From CAZOOA01 sp964581355 (GTDB lineage: Bacteria > Bacillota > Dethiobacteria > DTU022 > UBA8154), in assembly GCA_964581355.1 (NCBI GenBank), contig CAZOOA010000073.1, positions 1 to 13,487 on the forward strand: 13,487 nt of DNA, read 5' to 3'. Of the stretch, positions 6,474 through 12,923 are shown in pieces. Position 1 is the first letter of the stretch. Each line of letters opens with the position of its first letter. Position numbers and translations under genes: made by a program. A model generated the notes under the pieces. That model searched no databases. It was not told the origin of the DNA and worked only from the letters and a program-made list of their open reading frames with translations.

Positions 6474-6503
6474 GTTACATGAAAAGCTGTATTCTGTTAT
6501 AAT
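6474..6503 (+). promoter_or_regulatory. Sigma-A promoter with extended -10 for the flgB operon
   Basis: TATAAT at 6498-6503 is a perfect -10 box, and TGT before it makes an extended -10. GTTACA at 6474-6479 is an acceptable -35 (four of six matches) with an 18-base spacer. Transcription would begin near 6510, giving a leader of about 380 bases that includes the c-di-GMP aptamer. This is the strongest vegetative promoter seen in the gap. Confidence 0.65.
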
Positions 6504-6755
6504 AAATAGCACCGAAACACTAATATTCAGGTTTTTCAGGGATGAATGTTCAAGGATGAACAGGTTCAAGCCGGATGCTTGTAAGCTTTCCGGCTTTCTA
6601 TGTTAGAAATATTTATGTTCAAAATAAATAAAAAGTAGAAACAGGCAGGAATTCCGGTATTCTTGGAGAATTTTTTCCAGTGGAAGTACAGAACGCAATG
6701 CACCAGGCTTTTATACCAGCAAAACAAATTATTGCTTTAAGGTAATTTTTCTTAC

Positions 6756-6856
6756 AGCTTTTTATCGAAATGGCAAACCTATCGAAAGGTAGGGACGCAA
6801 AGCTATAGGGCCTTTCCTCCTTAAGGGTGGCAGCCTGGCTTACGAAATGAAAAGCT
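6756..6856 (+). promoter_or_regulatory. Cyclic di-GMP-I (GEMM-I) riboswitch aptamer
   Basis: The conserved GEMM-I bases are all present in order: GGCAAACC (6772-6779), a GAAA tetraloop (6784-6787) closing a six-pair stem, GGGACGCAAAGC (6792-6803), the third arm CCTT/AAGG (6811-6826), and CAGCCTGGCTTAC (6831-6843). The closing stem P1 pairs 6757-6767 with 6843-6855: 11 pairs with one G-U and a two-base bulge. This class binds c-di-GMP in mRNA leaders, often of motility genes. In Clostridioides difficile a GEMM-I element of this type switches off the flgB operon, which is the same gene position as here. The ligand call is strong. The direction of control here is inferred to be OFF. Confidence 0.95.
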
Positions 6857-6893
6857 TTTTAATTTTCTCGCCGGCAGGCGGATATCGAGGTGA
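6856..6893 (+). promoter_or_regulatory. Riboswitch expression platform and flgB ribosome site
   Basis: P1 of the aptamer is followed at once by TTTTTAATTTT (6856-6866). After it, CGCC (6869-6872) can pair with GGCG (6877-6880), covering the AGGCGG that serves as ribosome site for GTG 6890. CTCG (6867-6870) can pair with CGAG (6886-6889). There is no separate GC-rich terminator hairpin. Control could therefore act by termination at the P1/U-tract junction, by masking the ribosome site, or by both. Which one applies cannot be decided from sequence. Confidence 0.5.
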
Positions 6894-7291
6894 ACAACTT
6901 GCTCTGGAGCGACCAGGTGTTAAACAGCCTGAATAAAAAACTTGATGTTTCGGCCCTGCGCCAAAAAGTGACGGCCAACAACCTGGCCAACTTGAATAAC
7001 CCGCGATATAAGCGTTCTTATGTGACCTTCAGCGAAGAACTGTTAAAAGCCAGGGAAGGGCTGCCCATGGCCCAGACCAGTCCCCGGCACCTGCCCGGGG
7101 AAGCCCGTCTCCCGGAACCCCAGGTTAAAACCGAGCGCCATACCACCCGGCGCACCGATGGCAACAATGTCGATATCGACGAAGAAATGATGGATATGGT
7201 TACGAACCAGCTGCGCTACAATACGCTGGTTCAGCAAATCAGCGACCGTTACTCCCAGTGGCGCTATATTATTAATGAAGGGAGACGTTAA
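6890..7291 (+). CDS. flgB: Flagellar basal-body rod protein FlgB
   Basis: This 133-residue protein carries the rod-protein motif ANNLANLNNPRYKRS near residues 30-45, the usual LRQKVTANN lead-in, and a C-terminal region ending MMDMVTNQLRYNTLVQQIS, as in FlgB. FlgB is a proximal rod subunit in the periplasm-equivalent space, exported by the flagellar system without a cleaved signal. The GTG at 6890 uses AGGCGG eight bases upstream. A TTG at 6899 behind CGAGGTGA is an alternative that removes three residues. The gene is first in an operon running to at least the end of the window, and its leader holds a c-di-GMP riboswitch. Spacing to flgC is two bases. Confidence 0.95.
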   Translation: MNNLLWSDQVLNSLNKKLDVSALRQKVTANNLANLNNPRYKRSYVTFSEELLKAREGLPMAQTSPRHLPGEARLPEPQVKTERHTTRRTDGNNVDIDEEMMDMVTNQLRYNTLVQQISDRYSQWRYIINEGRR

Positions 7292-7293
7292 AC

Positions 7294-7725
7294 ATGGAAC
7301 TCTTTCGCTCGTTTCAAATTAGCGGTTCAGCTCTTACTGCGGAAAAAGTGCGTGTAGATACTGTTTCCAGCAACCTGGCCAATATGGATACAACCCGAAC
7401 CCTGGAAGGTGGCCCGTACCGCCGGAAAACCGTTGTTTTTGCAGAGCGGCTGGCACAGGCCAGGGGTGAAGAGCTGCCGCCCAAATTCCGCCGCAATGGC
7501 GTGAATGTTGCGGCCATAATCGAGGATCCCAACCCGCCCCGGATGGAGCACGATCCCGAACATCCTGACGCCGACGAAGATGGCTATGTAGCCTATCCCA
7601 ATATTGACCTGGCCAAGGAGATGACAGACTTAATCACGGCTTCCCGCTCTTACGAAGCCAACACAACGGCTGTAAATACGGCCAAAAACCTCTACCTGAA
7701 GGCCCTGGAGATCGGTCGAGGGTAA
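7294..7725 (+). CDS. flgC: Flagellar basal-body rod protein FlgC
   Basis: This 143-residue protein starts at ATG two bases after the flgB stop, with AGGGAGA inside the end of flgB. The N-terminal SGSALTAEKVRVDTVSSNLAN is the rod-protein motif, followed by GGPYRRKTVVFAE. The C-terminal part has the FlgC pattern YVAYPNIDLAKEMTDLITAS and RSYEANTTAVNTAK. FlgC is the second proximal rod subunit and connects with FliE and FlgB. Length and order (flgB-flgC-fliE) are standard for Firmicutes. Nothing is missing. Confidence 0.96.
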   Translation: MELFRSFQISGSALTAEKVRVDTVSSNLANMDTTRTLEGGPYRRKTVVFAERLAQARGEELPPKFRRNGVNVAAIIEDPNPPRMEHDPEHPDADEDGYVAYPNIDLAKEMTDLITASRSYEANTTAVNTAKNLYLKALEIGRG

Positions 7726-7786
7726 GGAAAAGCTTCAGGTGAAAGCAGTTTCAGCTATCTATTAATCCCTCAGGAGGTCTAGTGCT

Positions 7787-8071
7787 GTGCGTGTGAACCC
7801 ATATGCCATCCCCATTCAGGGGAAAAAAGAAGAAAAACAGGAAGCTGCATCGGCAGGCTTCGGCGAGCTGATGCGCGATGCCTTAAACCAGGTAAACCAG
7901 AAACAGCTAAATGCAGAAGACGCTTCGATGAAACTGATGACCGGCGATGTTGAAGACCTGCATCAGGTGATGATTGCTACGGAGCAGGCCCGGCTGTCGC
8001 TGCAGTTGACGACCCAGGTCACCAACAAGGTTGTGGAAGCATACCAGGAAATCTCCCGCATGCAGATTTAA
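7787..8071 (+). CDS. fliE: Flagellar hook-basal body complex protein FliE
   Basis: This 94-residue protein starts at GTG with AGGAGGT (7772-7778) eight bases upstream. The signature of FliE is clear: FGELMRDALNQVNQKQ, then DVEDLHQVMIATEQARLSLQ and TNKVVEAYQEISRMQI at the C-terminus. FliE joins the MS ring (FliF) to the rod and is the first export substrate in assembly. The 61-base gap after flgC has no terminator, so it belongs to the same operon. Size fits the family. Confidence 0.95.
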   Translation: MRVNPYAIPIQGKKEEKQEAASAGFGELMRDALNQVNQKQLNAEDASMKLMTGDVEDLHQVMIATEQARLSLQLTTQVTNKVVEAYQEISRMQI

Positions 8072-8100
8072 ACTGATACGGTTTGTGAGGTGGCGGTCCT

Positions 8101-9663
8101 TTGGCCGAAACAGAAGGCACAAAATCGGGTGTTAACAATATAGTAAACCGCTGGAGAGAAATGAGCCGTCAGCGGCAAGTTGTCGTGATTGTCCTGATTG
8201 TTGCTTTTTTTGCTTTTTTGATCATGCTCTTCCAGACGACTACCCGGCCGGACTATGTCGTGCTGTACCGCAACATGGACCCGGCATCGGCTTCTCCGCT
8301 GCTGCAGGAATTAAGGGAGCGGGGTGTCCCGTACCGCCTGGAAGATCATGGATCAACCATCAAGGTCCCTGTCGAAATGAGCGACGAACTCCGTATCGAG
8401 ATGGCTGGTGAGGGCCTACCCTTTGCCCAGGATCTGGGTTTTGAGCTCTTTGATGAAGACCGCCTGGGCATGACCGATTTCGAACGGCAGGTTACCTTAC
8501 AGCGGGCGCTGCAGGAGGAACTGCGCCGGACCATTGCTTCCCTGGATGCGGTAAACCAGGCCCGGGTCCACCTGGCTCTGCCGGAACACCGGGTGTTTAT
8601 GCGTGAGCGGGCCGACCCTTCTGCCTCAGTCTATTTACAGCTCAATCCTTACGCGGAGCTAAAAGAAAACCAGGTCCGGGGAATTGTCTTCCTGGTGGCT
8701 TCCGGTGTGGAAGAGCTCCAACCGGAGAATATCACCGTAATCGACTCTTTCGGCAATATTCTTTATGATGCCGTTAAAAGTGACGACCCGCTTATGGCCG
8801 TAGGGGAATCGACCATGCAGCAGCTGGAAGTCAAGCGGGAGTTTGAAAAAGAGCTGGAAGAGCGGGTGCAGAGGATGCTGGAACGTGTCTTTGGGCCCGG
8901 CAACGCCCTGGCCGTGGTAACGGCCGAGCTGGACTTTGACGCCCGCGAAACCACCATGATTACATATGACGATGAAGGGGTGCCCCGGAGCACCCATGTA
9001 ATGGAGGAGAGCTTTGAAGGCGAGGGACCGGTCATGGACGAGGTCGGGGAGCCCAACTACCCGGGATATGTGGGCGTGCTGCCCGGCGGGGAAAGCGAAT
9101 ACGAGCGTTCCGAGGAAACGGTGAATTATGAAATCAGTGAAATGACGGAACACAGCATTGCCGCCCCCGGGCGAATCATGAGTATGCATACCTCCGTCGT
9201 GGTGGATTCCATGGAGGATGAGGTGACCCAGGAGGAAATCGAGCAGGTCAATGCCCTGGTAGCTTCTGCCATCGGTTTTAACGAAGATCGCGGCGACCAG
9301 ATCAGCGTTGAAGGGATGAACTTCGATACAACACACATTGATGAAATGGAAGCGGCTATCGCTGCCATGGAAGAAGAGGAGCGGCGGGAGCAGATGTTCC
9401 AACGGGCGATTATCGGTGCGGCCACACTGGCTGTTTTACTCCTGATTTTCATTGCCCTCTGGAGACGCCGCCGCATCCTGGCAGAAAGGGAGATCGTTCC
9501 TGCGGCCGAAGGGCCATCCTTGGAAGAGCTGCTGGCCATGGAAGAGGAGGAGTTTATGCCTGAACAAGAGGAAGAGCCTGCCTCCAAGCGGGCCAGGGAG
9601 TTGATCGAGAAGAACCCCGATGTGGCCGTTGCCGTGTTGAAATCCTGGATTGTTGAGGAATAA
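8101..9663 (+). CDS. fliF: Flagellar MS-ring protein FliF
   Basis: This 520-residue protein starts at TTG behind GAGGTGG (8087-8093). A first membrane segment lies at about residues 27-46 (VVVIVLIVAFFAFLIMLF) and a second at about 436-455 (AIIGAATLAVLLLIFIAL), followed by WRRRR facing the cytoplasm. Between them are the ring-building motifs, including FERQVTLQRALQEELRRTI, ARVHLALPEHRVFMRE and PSASVYLQLN. The middle (about residues 300-340) has an acidic, less conserved stretch, as usual. The C-terminus (KNPDVAVAVLKSWIVEE) is the part that binds FliG, whose gene follows after 15 bases. FliF forms the membrane ring on which the rotor and export gate assemble. Length is typical. Confidence 0.97.
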   Translation: MAETEGTKSGVNNIVNRWREMSRQRQVVVIVLIVAFFAFLIMLFQTTTRPDYVVLYRNMDPASASPLLQELRERGVPYRLEDHGSTIKVPVEMSDELRIEMAGEGLPFAQDLGFELFDEDRLGMTDFERQVTLQRALQEELRRTIASLDAVNQARVHLALPEHRVFMRERADPSASVYLQLNPYAELKENQVRGIVFLVASGVEELQPENITVIDSFGNILYDAVKSDDPLMAVGESTMQQLEVKREFEKELEERVQRMLERVFGPGNALAVVTAELDFDARETTMITYDDEGVPRSTHVMEESFEGEGPVMDEVGEPNYPGYVGVLPGGESEYERSEETVNYEISEMTEHSIAAPGRIMSMHTSVVVDSMEDEVTQEEIEQVNALVASAIGFNEDRGDQISVEGMNFDTTHIDEMEAAIAAMEEEERREQMFQRAIIGAATLAVLLLIFIALWRRRRILAEREIVPAAEGPSLEELLAMEEEEFMPEQEEEPASKRARELIEKNPDVAVAVLKSWIVEE

Positions 9664-9678
9664 CAAGGGTGAGGTATT

Positions 9679-10689
9679 ATGGCTAAACTGGACAGAATAA
9701 CCGGAAAAAAAAAGGCTGCCATACTGCTCTTGGCCCTGGGGGCGGAGATGTCCTCCCATATTTTGAAACAGTTTTCTGAAGAAGAAATTGAAGGCGTTAC
9801 CATGGAAATTGCCAACATGAGCCGCGTGGACAAAGAAGTGCGCGATGAAATTATGGAGGAATTCCTGCTCCTGGGTCAGGCCCAGCAGTTCATGCTTGAA
9901 GGCGGTGTCGACTATGCCAAAGATCTCCTGGAAAAAACCCTGGGACACCACAAGGCCACGGAGATCATCAAGCGCCTCAAGGAGCAGGTAAAAGTCAAGC
10001 CGTTTACCTTTGTGCGCCACACGGACCCCAAGCAGCTGGTGAACCTGATCAGCCGGGAACATCCTCAGACTATCGCTTTGATCCTATCCTACCTGGACTC
10101 CCAGCAGTCGGCCACGGTCCTTTCTGAGCTGCCCGAGGAGATGCGGGCGGACATATCCCGGCGCATCGCCCTGATGGACCGCACGTCTCCTGAAATTCTG
10201 AAAGAAGTGGAGGGGGTGCTGCGGGAAAAGCTGTCCTCCATCTTCCAGCAGGACTTTACCCAGGCTGGAGGTATCGATACGATCGTTGATATTCTCAACA
10301 GCGTGGACCGCGGATCGGAAAAGCTGATCCTGGAAGAGCTGGAAAAAGAGGATGCCGAGCTGGCTGACGAGATCCGTGCCCGCATGTTTATCTTCGAAGA
10401 TATTATCACCCTGGACGATGCTTCCATCCAGCGGGTGGTCCGCGAGGTGGACAGCAAGGACCTGGCCAAGGCGCTTAAAGGTTCCAGCGAAGAGGTCAAG
10501 GAAAGGCTCTTCCGCAACGTTTCCAAGCGGGCGGCGGAAATGCTCCGGGAAGACCTGGACTTTATGGGTCCGGTAAGGCTGCGTGAAGTGGAAGAAGCCC
10601 AGCAGCGAATCGTCGGGATTATCAGGCGTCTTGATGAGGCCGGCGAGATCATAATCTCAAGAGGTGGAGAAGATGCCATCATCGTCTAA
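9679..10689 (+). CDS. fliG: Flagellar motor switch protein FliG
   Basis: This 336-residue protein starts at ATG behind AAGGGTGAGG. The N-terminal domain (about residues 5-105; GKKKAAILLLALG) binds FliF. The middle domain has the REHPQTIALILSYL motif, the EHPQ surface that binds FliM. The C-terminal domain (about residues 215-325) has ITLDDASIQRVVREVDSKDL and the charged helix KRAAEMLREDLDFMGPVRL, which carries the torque-generating Arg and acidic residues in studied FliG proteins. FliG sits on the cytoplasmic face of the MS ring and transmits force from the stator. The 3' end overlaps fliH by 17 bases and contains the fliH ribosome site, so the two are probably translated in step. Confidence 0.97.
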   Translation: MAKLDRITGKKKAAILLLALGAEMSSHILKQFSEEEIEGVTMEIANMSRVDKEVRDEIMEEFLLLGQAQQFMLEGGVDYAKDLLEKTLGHHKATEIIKRLKEQVKVKPFTFVRHTDPKQLVNLISREHPQTIALILSYLDSQQSATVLSELPEEMRADISRRIALMDRTSPEILKEVEGVLREKLSSIFQQDFTQAGGIDTIVDILNSVDRGSEKLILEELEKEDAELADEIRARMFIFEDIITLDDASIQRVVREVDSKDLAKALKGSSEEVKERLFRNVSKRAAEMLREDLDFMGPVRLREVEEAQQRIVGIIRRLDEAGEIIISRGGEDAIIV

Positions 10690-11443
10690 TAACCGAATCC
10701 TGCGCGGCCTGGATATCAAAGGCTGGAAAACCTATGAAGCCCGCGTGGCTGAAGAAATGTTTCAGGAAGTTGCCCAGCAGGACTCCCAGGAGGAAGAAGC
10801 TTCTCTCCCTCAGCCAACCCGGGAAGAAATGGAGCGGCAAATAGAGGAAGAGAGAAAAGCTGTCCTGGACAAAGCGCAGCGGGAGGCGGAAAAAATCCGC
10901 CAGGAAGCCCGACAGCAGGCCGAGAAAGAAGCGGAAGAGATTAAGGAAAAGGCCAGGAAAGAAGGATTCGAAAAGGCGCAGAAAAAAGGCGAGGCTGAAG
11001 CCAAAAAGCTGAAAAAAGAGGCAGAAAAAGTCCTCAGCGAAGCCAAGGCCCGGCGTGAAGAACTGCTGGCCGGGGTGGAACCGGAAATAATGCAGATCAG
11101 CATCAACCTGGCAGAAAAGCTGCTTCACTCCCAGGTGGAGTTAAACCCGGAAATCATCCTTTCTGTTGCCTCCAGGAGCCTGGAAAGCCTTCCTTCAGGG
11201 CAGGAGGTCGTTTTGAAAATAAATCCTGAAGATGAGCAGGTCTGCCGGGAACACCTGGATCGTTTAAGGGGCCTGGTCCGGACCGGAGCCAGCCTGGAGG
11301 TGGAGGCAGATGCTGACATCCCTGGCGGCAGCTGCCTGGTGGAATCGGAAGAGGCCGAAGTAGAGCTCTATCTTTTTAGGGAATTGGGCATCTTGGGGCG
11401 AAGGCTGATGGAAATTGCCACCCAAAAACAAGATAACCACTGA
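10673..11443 (+). CDS. fliH: Flagellar export ATPase regulator FliH
   Basis: The ATG at 10673 is taken as start because GAGGTGG (10661-10667) stands five bases before it; a GTG at 10664 lies inside that site. The product has 256 residues. The N-terminal 20 residues include NRILRGLDIKGW. A long Glu/Lys/Ala-rich helical stretch follows (about residues 45-125; EAEKIRQEARQQAEKEAEE). The C-terminal domain has EIMQISINLAEKLLHSQVEL and GGSCLVESEEAEVE, the FliH/HrpE/V-ATPase E-subunit pattern. FliH dimers hold FliI in check and link it to the C ring. An intrinsic terminator begins ten bases after the stop codon. Confidence 0.92.
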   Translation: MPSSSNNRILRGLDIKGWKTYEARVAEEMFQEVAQQDSQEEEASLPQPTREEMERQIEEERKAVLDKAQREAEKIRQEARQQAEKEAEEIKEKARKEGFEKAQKKGEAEAKKLKKEAEKVLSEAKARREELLAGVEPEIMQISINLAEKLLHSQVELNPEIILSVASRSLESLPSGQEVVLKINPEDEQVCREHLDRLRGLVRTGASLEVEADADIPGGSCLVESEEAEVELYLFRELGILGRRLMEIATQKQDNH

Positions 11444-11453
11444 AGTTCAGACA

Positions 11454-11484
11454 GGGTGTCTTGCTTGCCAAGATACCCTTTTTT
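11454..11484 (+). terminator. Intrinsic terminator or attenuator between fliH and fliI
   Basis: GGGTGTCTTG (11454-11463) pairs with CAAGATACCC (11469-11478) over ten positions, one of them G-U, around a five-base loop. Six T residues follow directly (11479-11484). This is a textbook intrinsic terminator in the middle of an otherwise continuous operon. Since fliI must be expressed, it should be partial or regulated. Confidence 0.75.
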
Positions 11485-11491
11485 GAGGTGA
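11485..11491 (+). promoter_or_regulatory. Ribosome binding site pointing to a CTG start for fliI
   Basis: GAGGTGA directly follows the terminator T-run and stands six bases before CTG at 11498. No ATG, GTG or TTG in the fliI frame occurs until ATG 11600. The out-of-frame TTG at 11494 opens only seven codons. Confidence 0.6.
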
Positions 11492-11497
11492 TTTTGA

Positions 11498-12823
11498 CTG
11501 GATACCAAGCCGTTTGACTTTACCAAGTATTATCAAGAAGTATGGACCTACCCTTCAACCCGGGTTCGGGGCCGTGTCACCCAGGTTATCGGCCTGGTCA
11601 TGGAGGTAAGCGGTATCAGACCGTACGTGGGGGAAGTGTGCCGGGTAGAAGTGAATTCCGGCAAAGAACCCGTATTGGCCGAAGTGGTGGGTTTTCGGCA
11701 GGGGCGGGCCCTGTTAATGCCCCTGGGCACCTTGAGCGGTATTGGCCCCGGGTGTCGCGTGGAAGCCACGGGAAGCCCTTTTTCTGTTCAAGTGGGCCCT
11801 GATGTACTGGGGAAAGTGCTGGATGGGCTGGGCAGGCCGATCATGGGGGATGAGTTGAGCGGCCAGGTGAGCGAAATCCCCGTGGAGAATGAACCTCCCA
11901 ACCCCATGGAACGCAAACCCATCAACGAAGTGATGGTGACCGGGATTCGCGCCATTGATACGGTGCTTACCTGCGGCCAGGGCCAGCGTATCGGCATCTT
12001 TTCCGGCAGCGGTGTGGGAAAAAGCACTCTGCTGGGCATGATTGCCCGTTACAGCGGAGCTGATGTTAGCGTAATCGGGCTGGTGGGCGAGCGCGGCCGC
12101 GAAGTGATGGACTTTATCAATAACGACCTGGGAGAGGAAGGATTAAAACGATCCGCCGTCGTGGTTTCCACCTCGGACCGGCCGGCCCTGGAACGGGTCA
12201 AGGCCGCCCTGGTGGCTACATCCATCGCGGAGTATTACCGCAGCCAGGGGTTGAAGGTTATTCTGATGATGGACTCGGTCACCCGGTTTGCCATGGCCCT
12301 GCGGGAAATCGGCCTGGCCATCGGGGAACCGCCGGCTACCAAGGGGTACACTCCCTCTGTTTTTGCTGCGTTGCCCCGGGTGCTGGAGCGCTCGGGCACC
12401 TCCGGAACAGGCTCTATCACCGGCTTTTATACCGTCCTGGTGGACGGTGATGACCTGAATGAGCCCATCTCCGACGCTGTGCGCAGCATCCTGGACGGGC
12501 ACATTGTTTTAAGCCGTGACCTGGCAGCCCGGAACCATTACCCCGCCATCGATGTGCTGAACAGCGCCAGCCGTCTCATGCCGGTGATCACCGACCAGCG
12601 TCACCAGGAGCAGGCTTCGCAGATCCGCGATCTTCTGTCGGCCTACAAAGAATCGGAAGACCTGATCAATATCGGTGCCTATGTCAGGGGAAGCAATCCC
12701 CGGGTCGACCGGGCTATCGAATACAGGGACCTGCTGACCCGCTTTTTGTGCCAGGGGATCACTGAATCTGTTTCCTGGGATGAGAGCATGCAGGCCCTGG
12801 AAGAATTACATTTAATCGAATAA
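11498..12823 (+). CDS. fliI: Flagellum-specific export ATPase FliI (probable CTG start)
   Basis: The frame is open from just after TGA at 11495-11497. The first ATG, 11600, would give 407 residues and cut into the N-terminal beta-barrel. The 34 codons before it read as FliI (KYYQEVWTYPSTRVRGRVTQ, then VIGLVMEVSG). CTG at 11498, six bases after GAGGTGA, gives 441 residues, the usual FliI length. The ATPase core shows the P-loop GSGVGKST at residues 170-177, VGERGREVMDFI, the Walker B region VILMMDSVTRFA, and the conserved block ERSGTSGTGSITGFYTVLVDG. FliI forms the hexamer that, with FliH and FliJ, delivers substrates to the export gate using ATP. A terminator hairpin stands directly upstream, so both transcription and translation start may be limited. 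A sequencing error near 11490 is the main alternative to a CTG start. Confidence 0.92.
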   Translation: MDTKPFDFTKYYQEVWTYPSTRVRGRVTQVIGLVMEVSGIRPYVGEVCRVEVNSGKEPVLAEVVGFRQGRALLMPLGTLSGIGPGCRVEATGSPFSVQVGPDVLGKVLDGLGRPIMGDELSGQVSEIPVENEPPNPMERKPINEVMVTGIRAIDTVLTCGQGQRIGIFSGSGVGKSTLLGMIARYSGADVSVIGLVGERGREVMDFINNDLGEEGLKRSAVVVSTSDRPALERVKAALVATSIAEYYRSQGLKVILMMDSVTRFAMALREIGLAIGEPPATKGYTPSVFAALPRVLERSGTSGTGSITGFYTVLVDGDDLNEPISDAVRSILDGHIVLSRDLAARNHYPAIDVLNSASRLMPVITDQRHQEQASQIRDLLSAYKESEDLINIGAYVRGSNPRVDRAIEYRDLLTRFLCQGITESVSWDESMQALEELHLIE

Positions 12824-12839
12824 TTTGGATTAATACTGC

Positions 12840-12890
12840 AGGGCTCCTTAACTTCAGCCATTTTATGGCGAAAATATAGATAGGAGCCTT
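12840..12890 (+). promoter_or_regulatory. Nested hairpins in the fliI-fliJ gap
   Basis: AGGGCTCCT (12840-12848) can pair with AGGAGCCTT (12882-12890) with one G-U. Inside it, GCCAT (12857-12861) pairs with ATGGC (12865-12869) around TTT. Only TTTG follows, so it is a poor terminator. It may be an mRNA stability or processing structure in the unusually long 100-base gap before fliJ. Confidence 0.4.
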
Positions 12891-12923
12891 TGTGGTTTAC
12901 TGATGGATTACGGGGGGTAAGCC

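Larger units (their letters stand above)
6440..6889 (+). other. 450-base gene-free leader region of the flgB operon
   Basis: No gene is supported here; the stretch is markedly richer in A and T than the flanking genes. It contains both promoter candidates, an eight-pair hairpin AAGCCGGA (6568-6575) with TCCGGCTT (6589-6596), a weak hairpin TACC-AGCAA (6714-6722) with TTGCT and GGTA (6732-6744) ending in ATTTTTC, then the aptamer (6756-6856) and its expression platform. The hairpins at 6568 and 6714 could pause or partly terminate transcription ahead of the riboswitch, but both are weak as terminators. Confidence 0.7.

Noticed and set aside
8659..9402. A 247-codon open frame on the minus strand opposite fliF
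   Set aside because: It lies wholly opposite a clear FliF reading, has no recognisable domain or ribosome site, and matches the antisense frames common in GC-moderate genes.
10664..10672. GTG 10664 as the fliH start
   Set aside because: It lies inside the GAGGTGG ribosome site that is correctly spaced for ATG 10673.
11494..11517. TTG at 11494 as the fliI start
   Set aside because: It is out of frame and reaches TGA after seven codons.
11600..12823. fliI starting at ATG 11600
   Set aside because: It would remove conserved N-terminal residues, lies inside continuous FliI-like sequence, and gives a product 34 residues too short.
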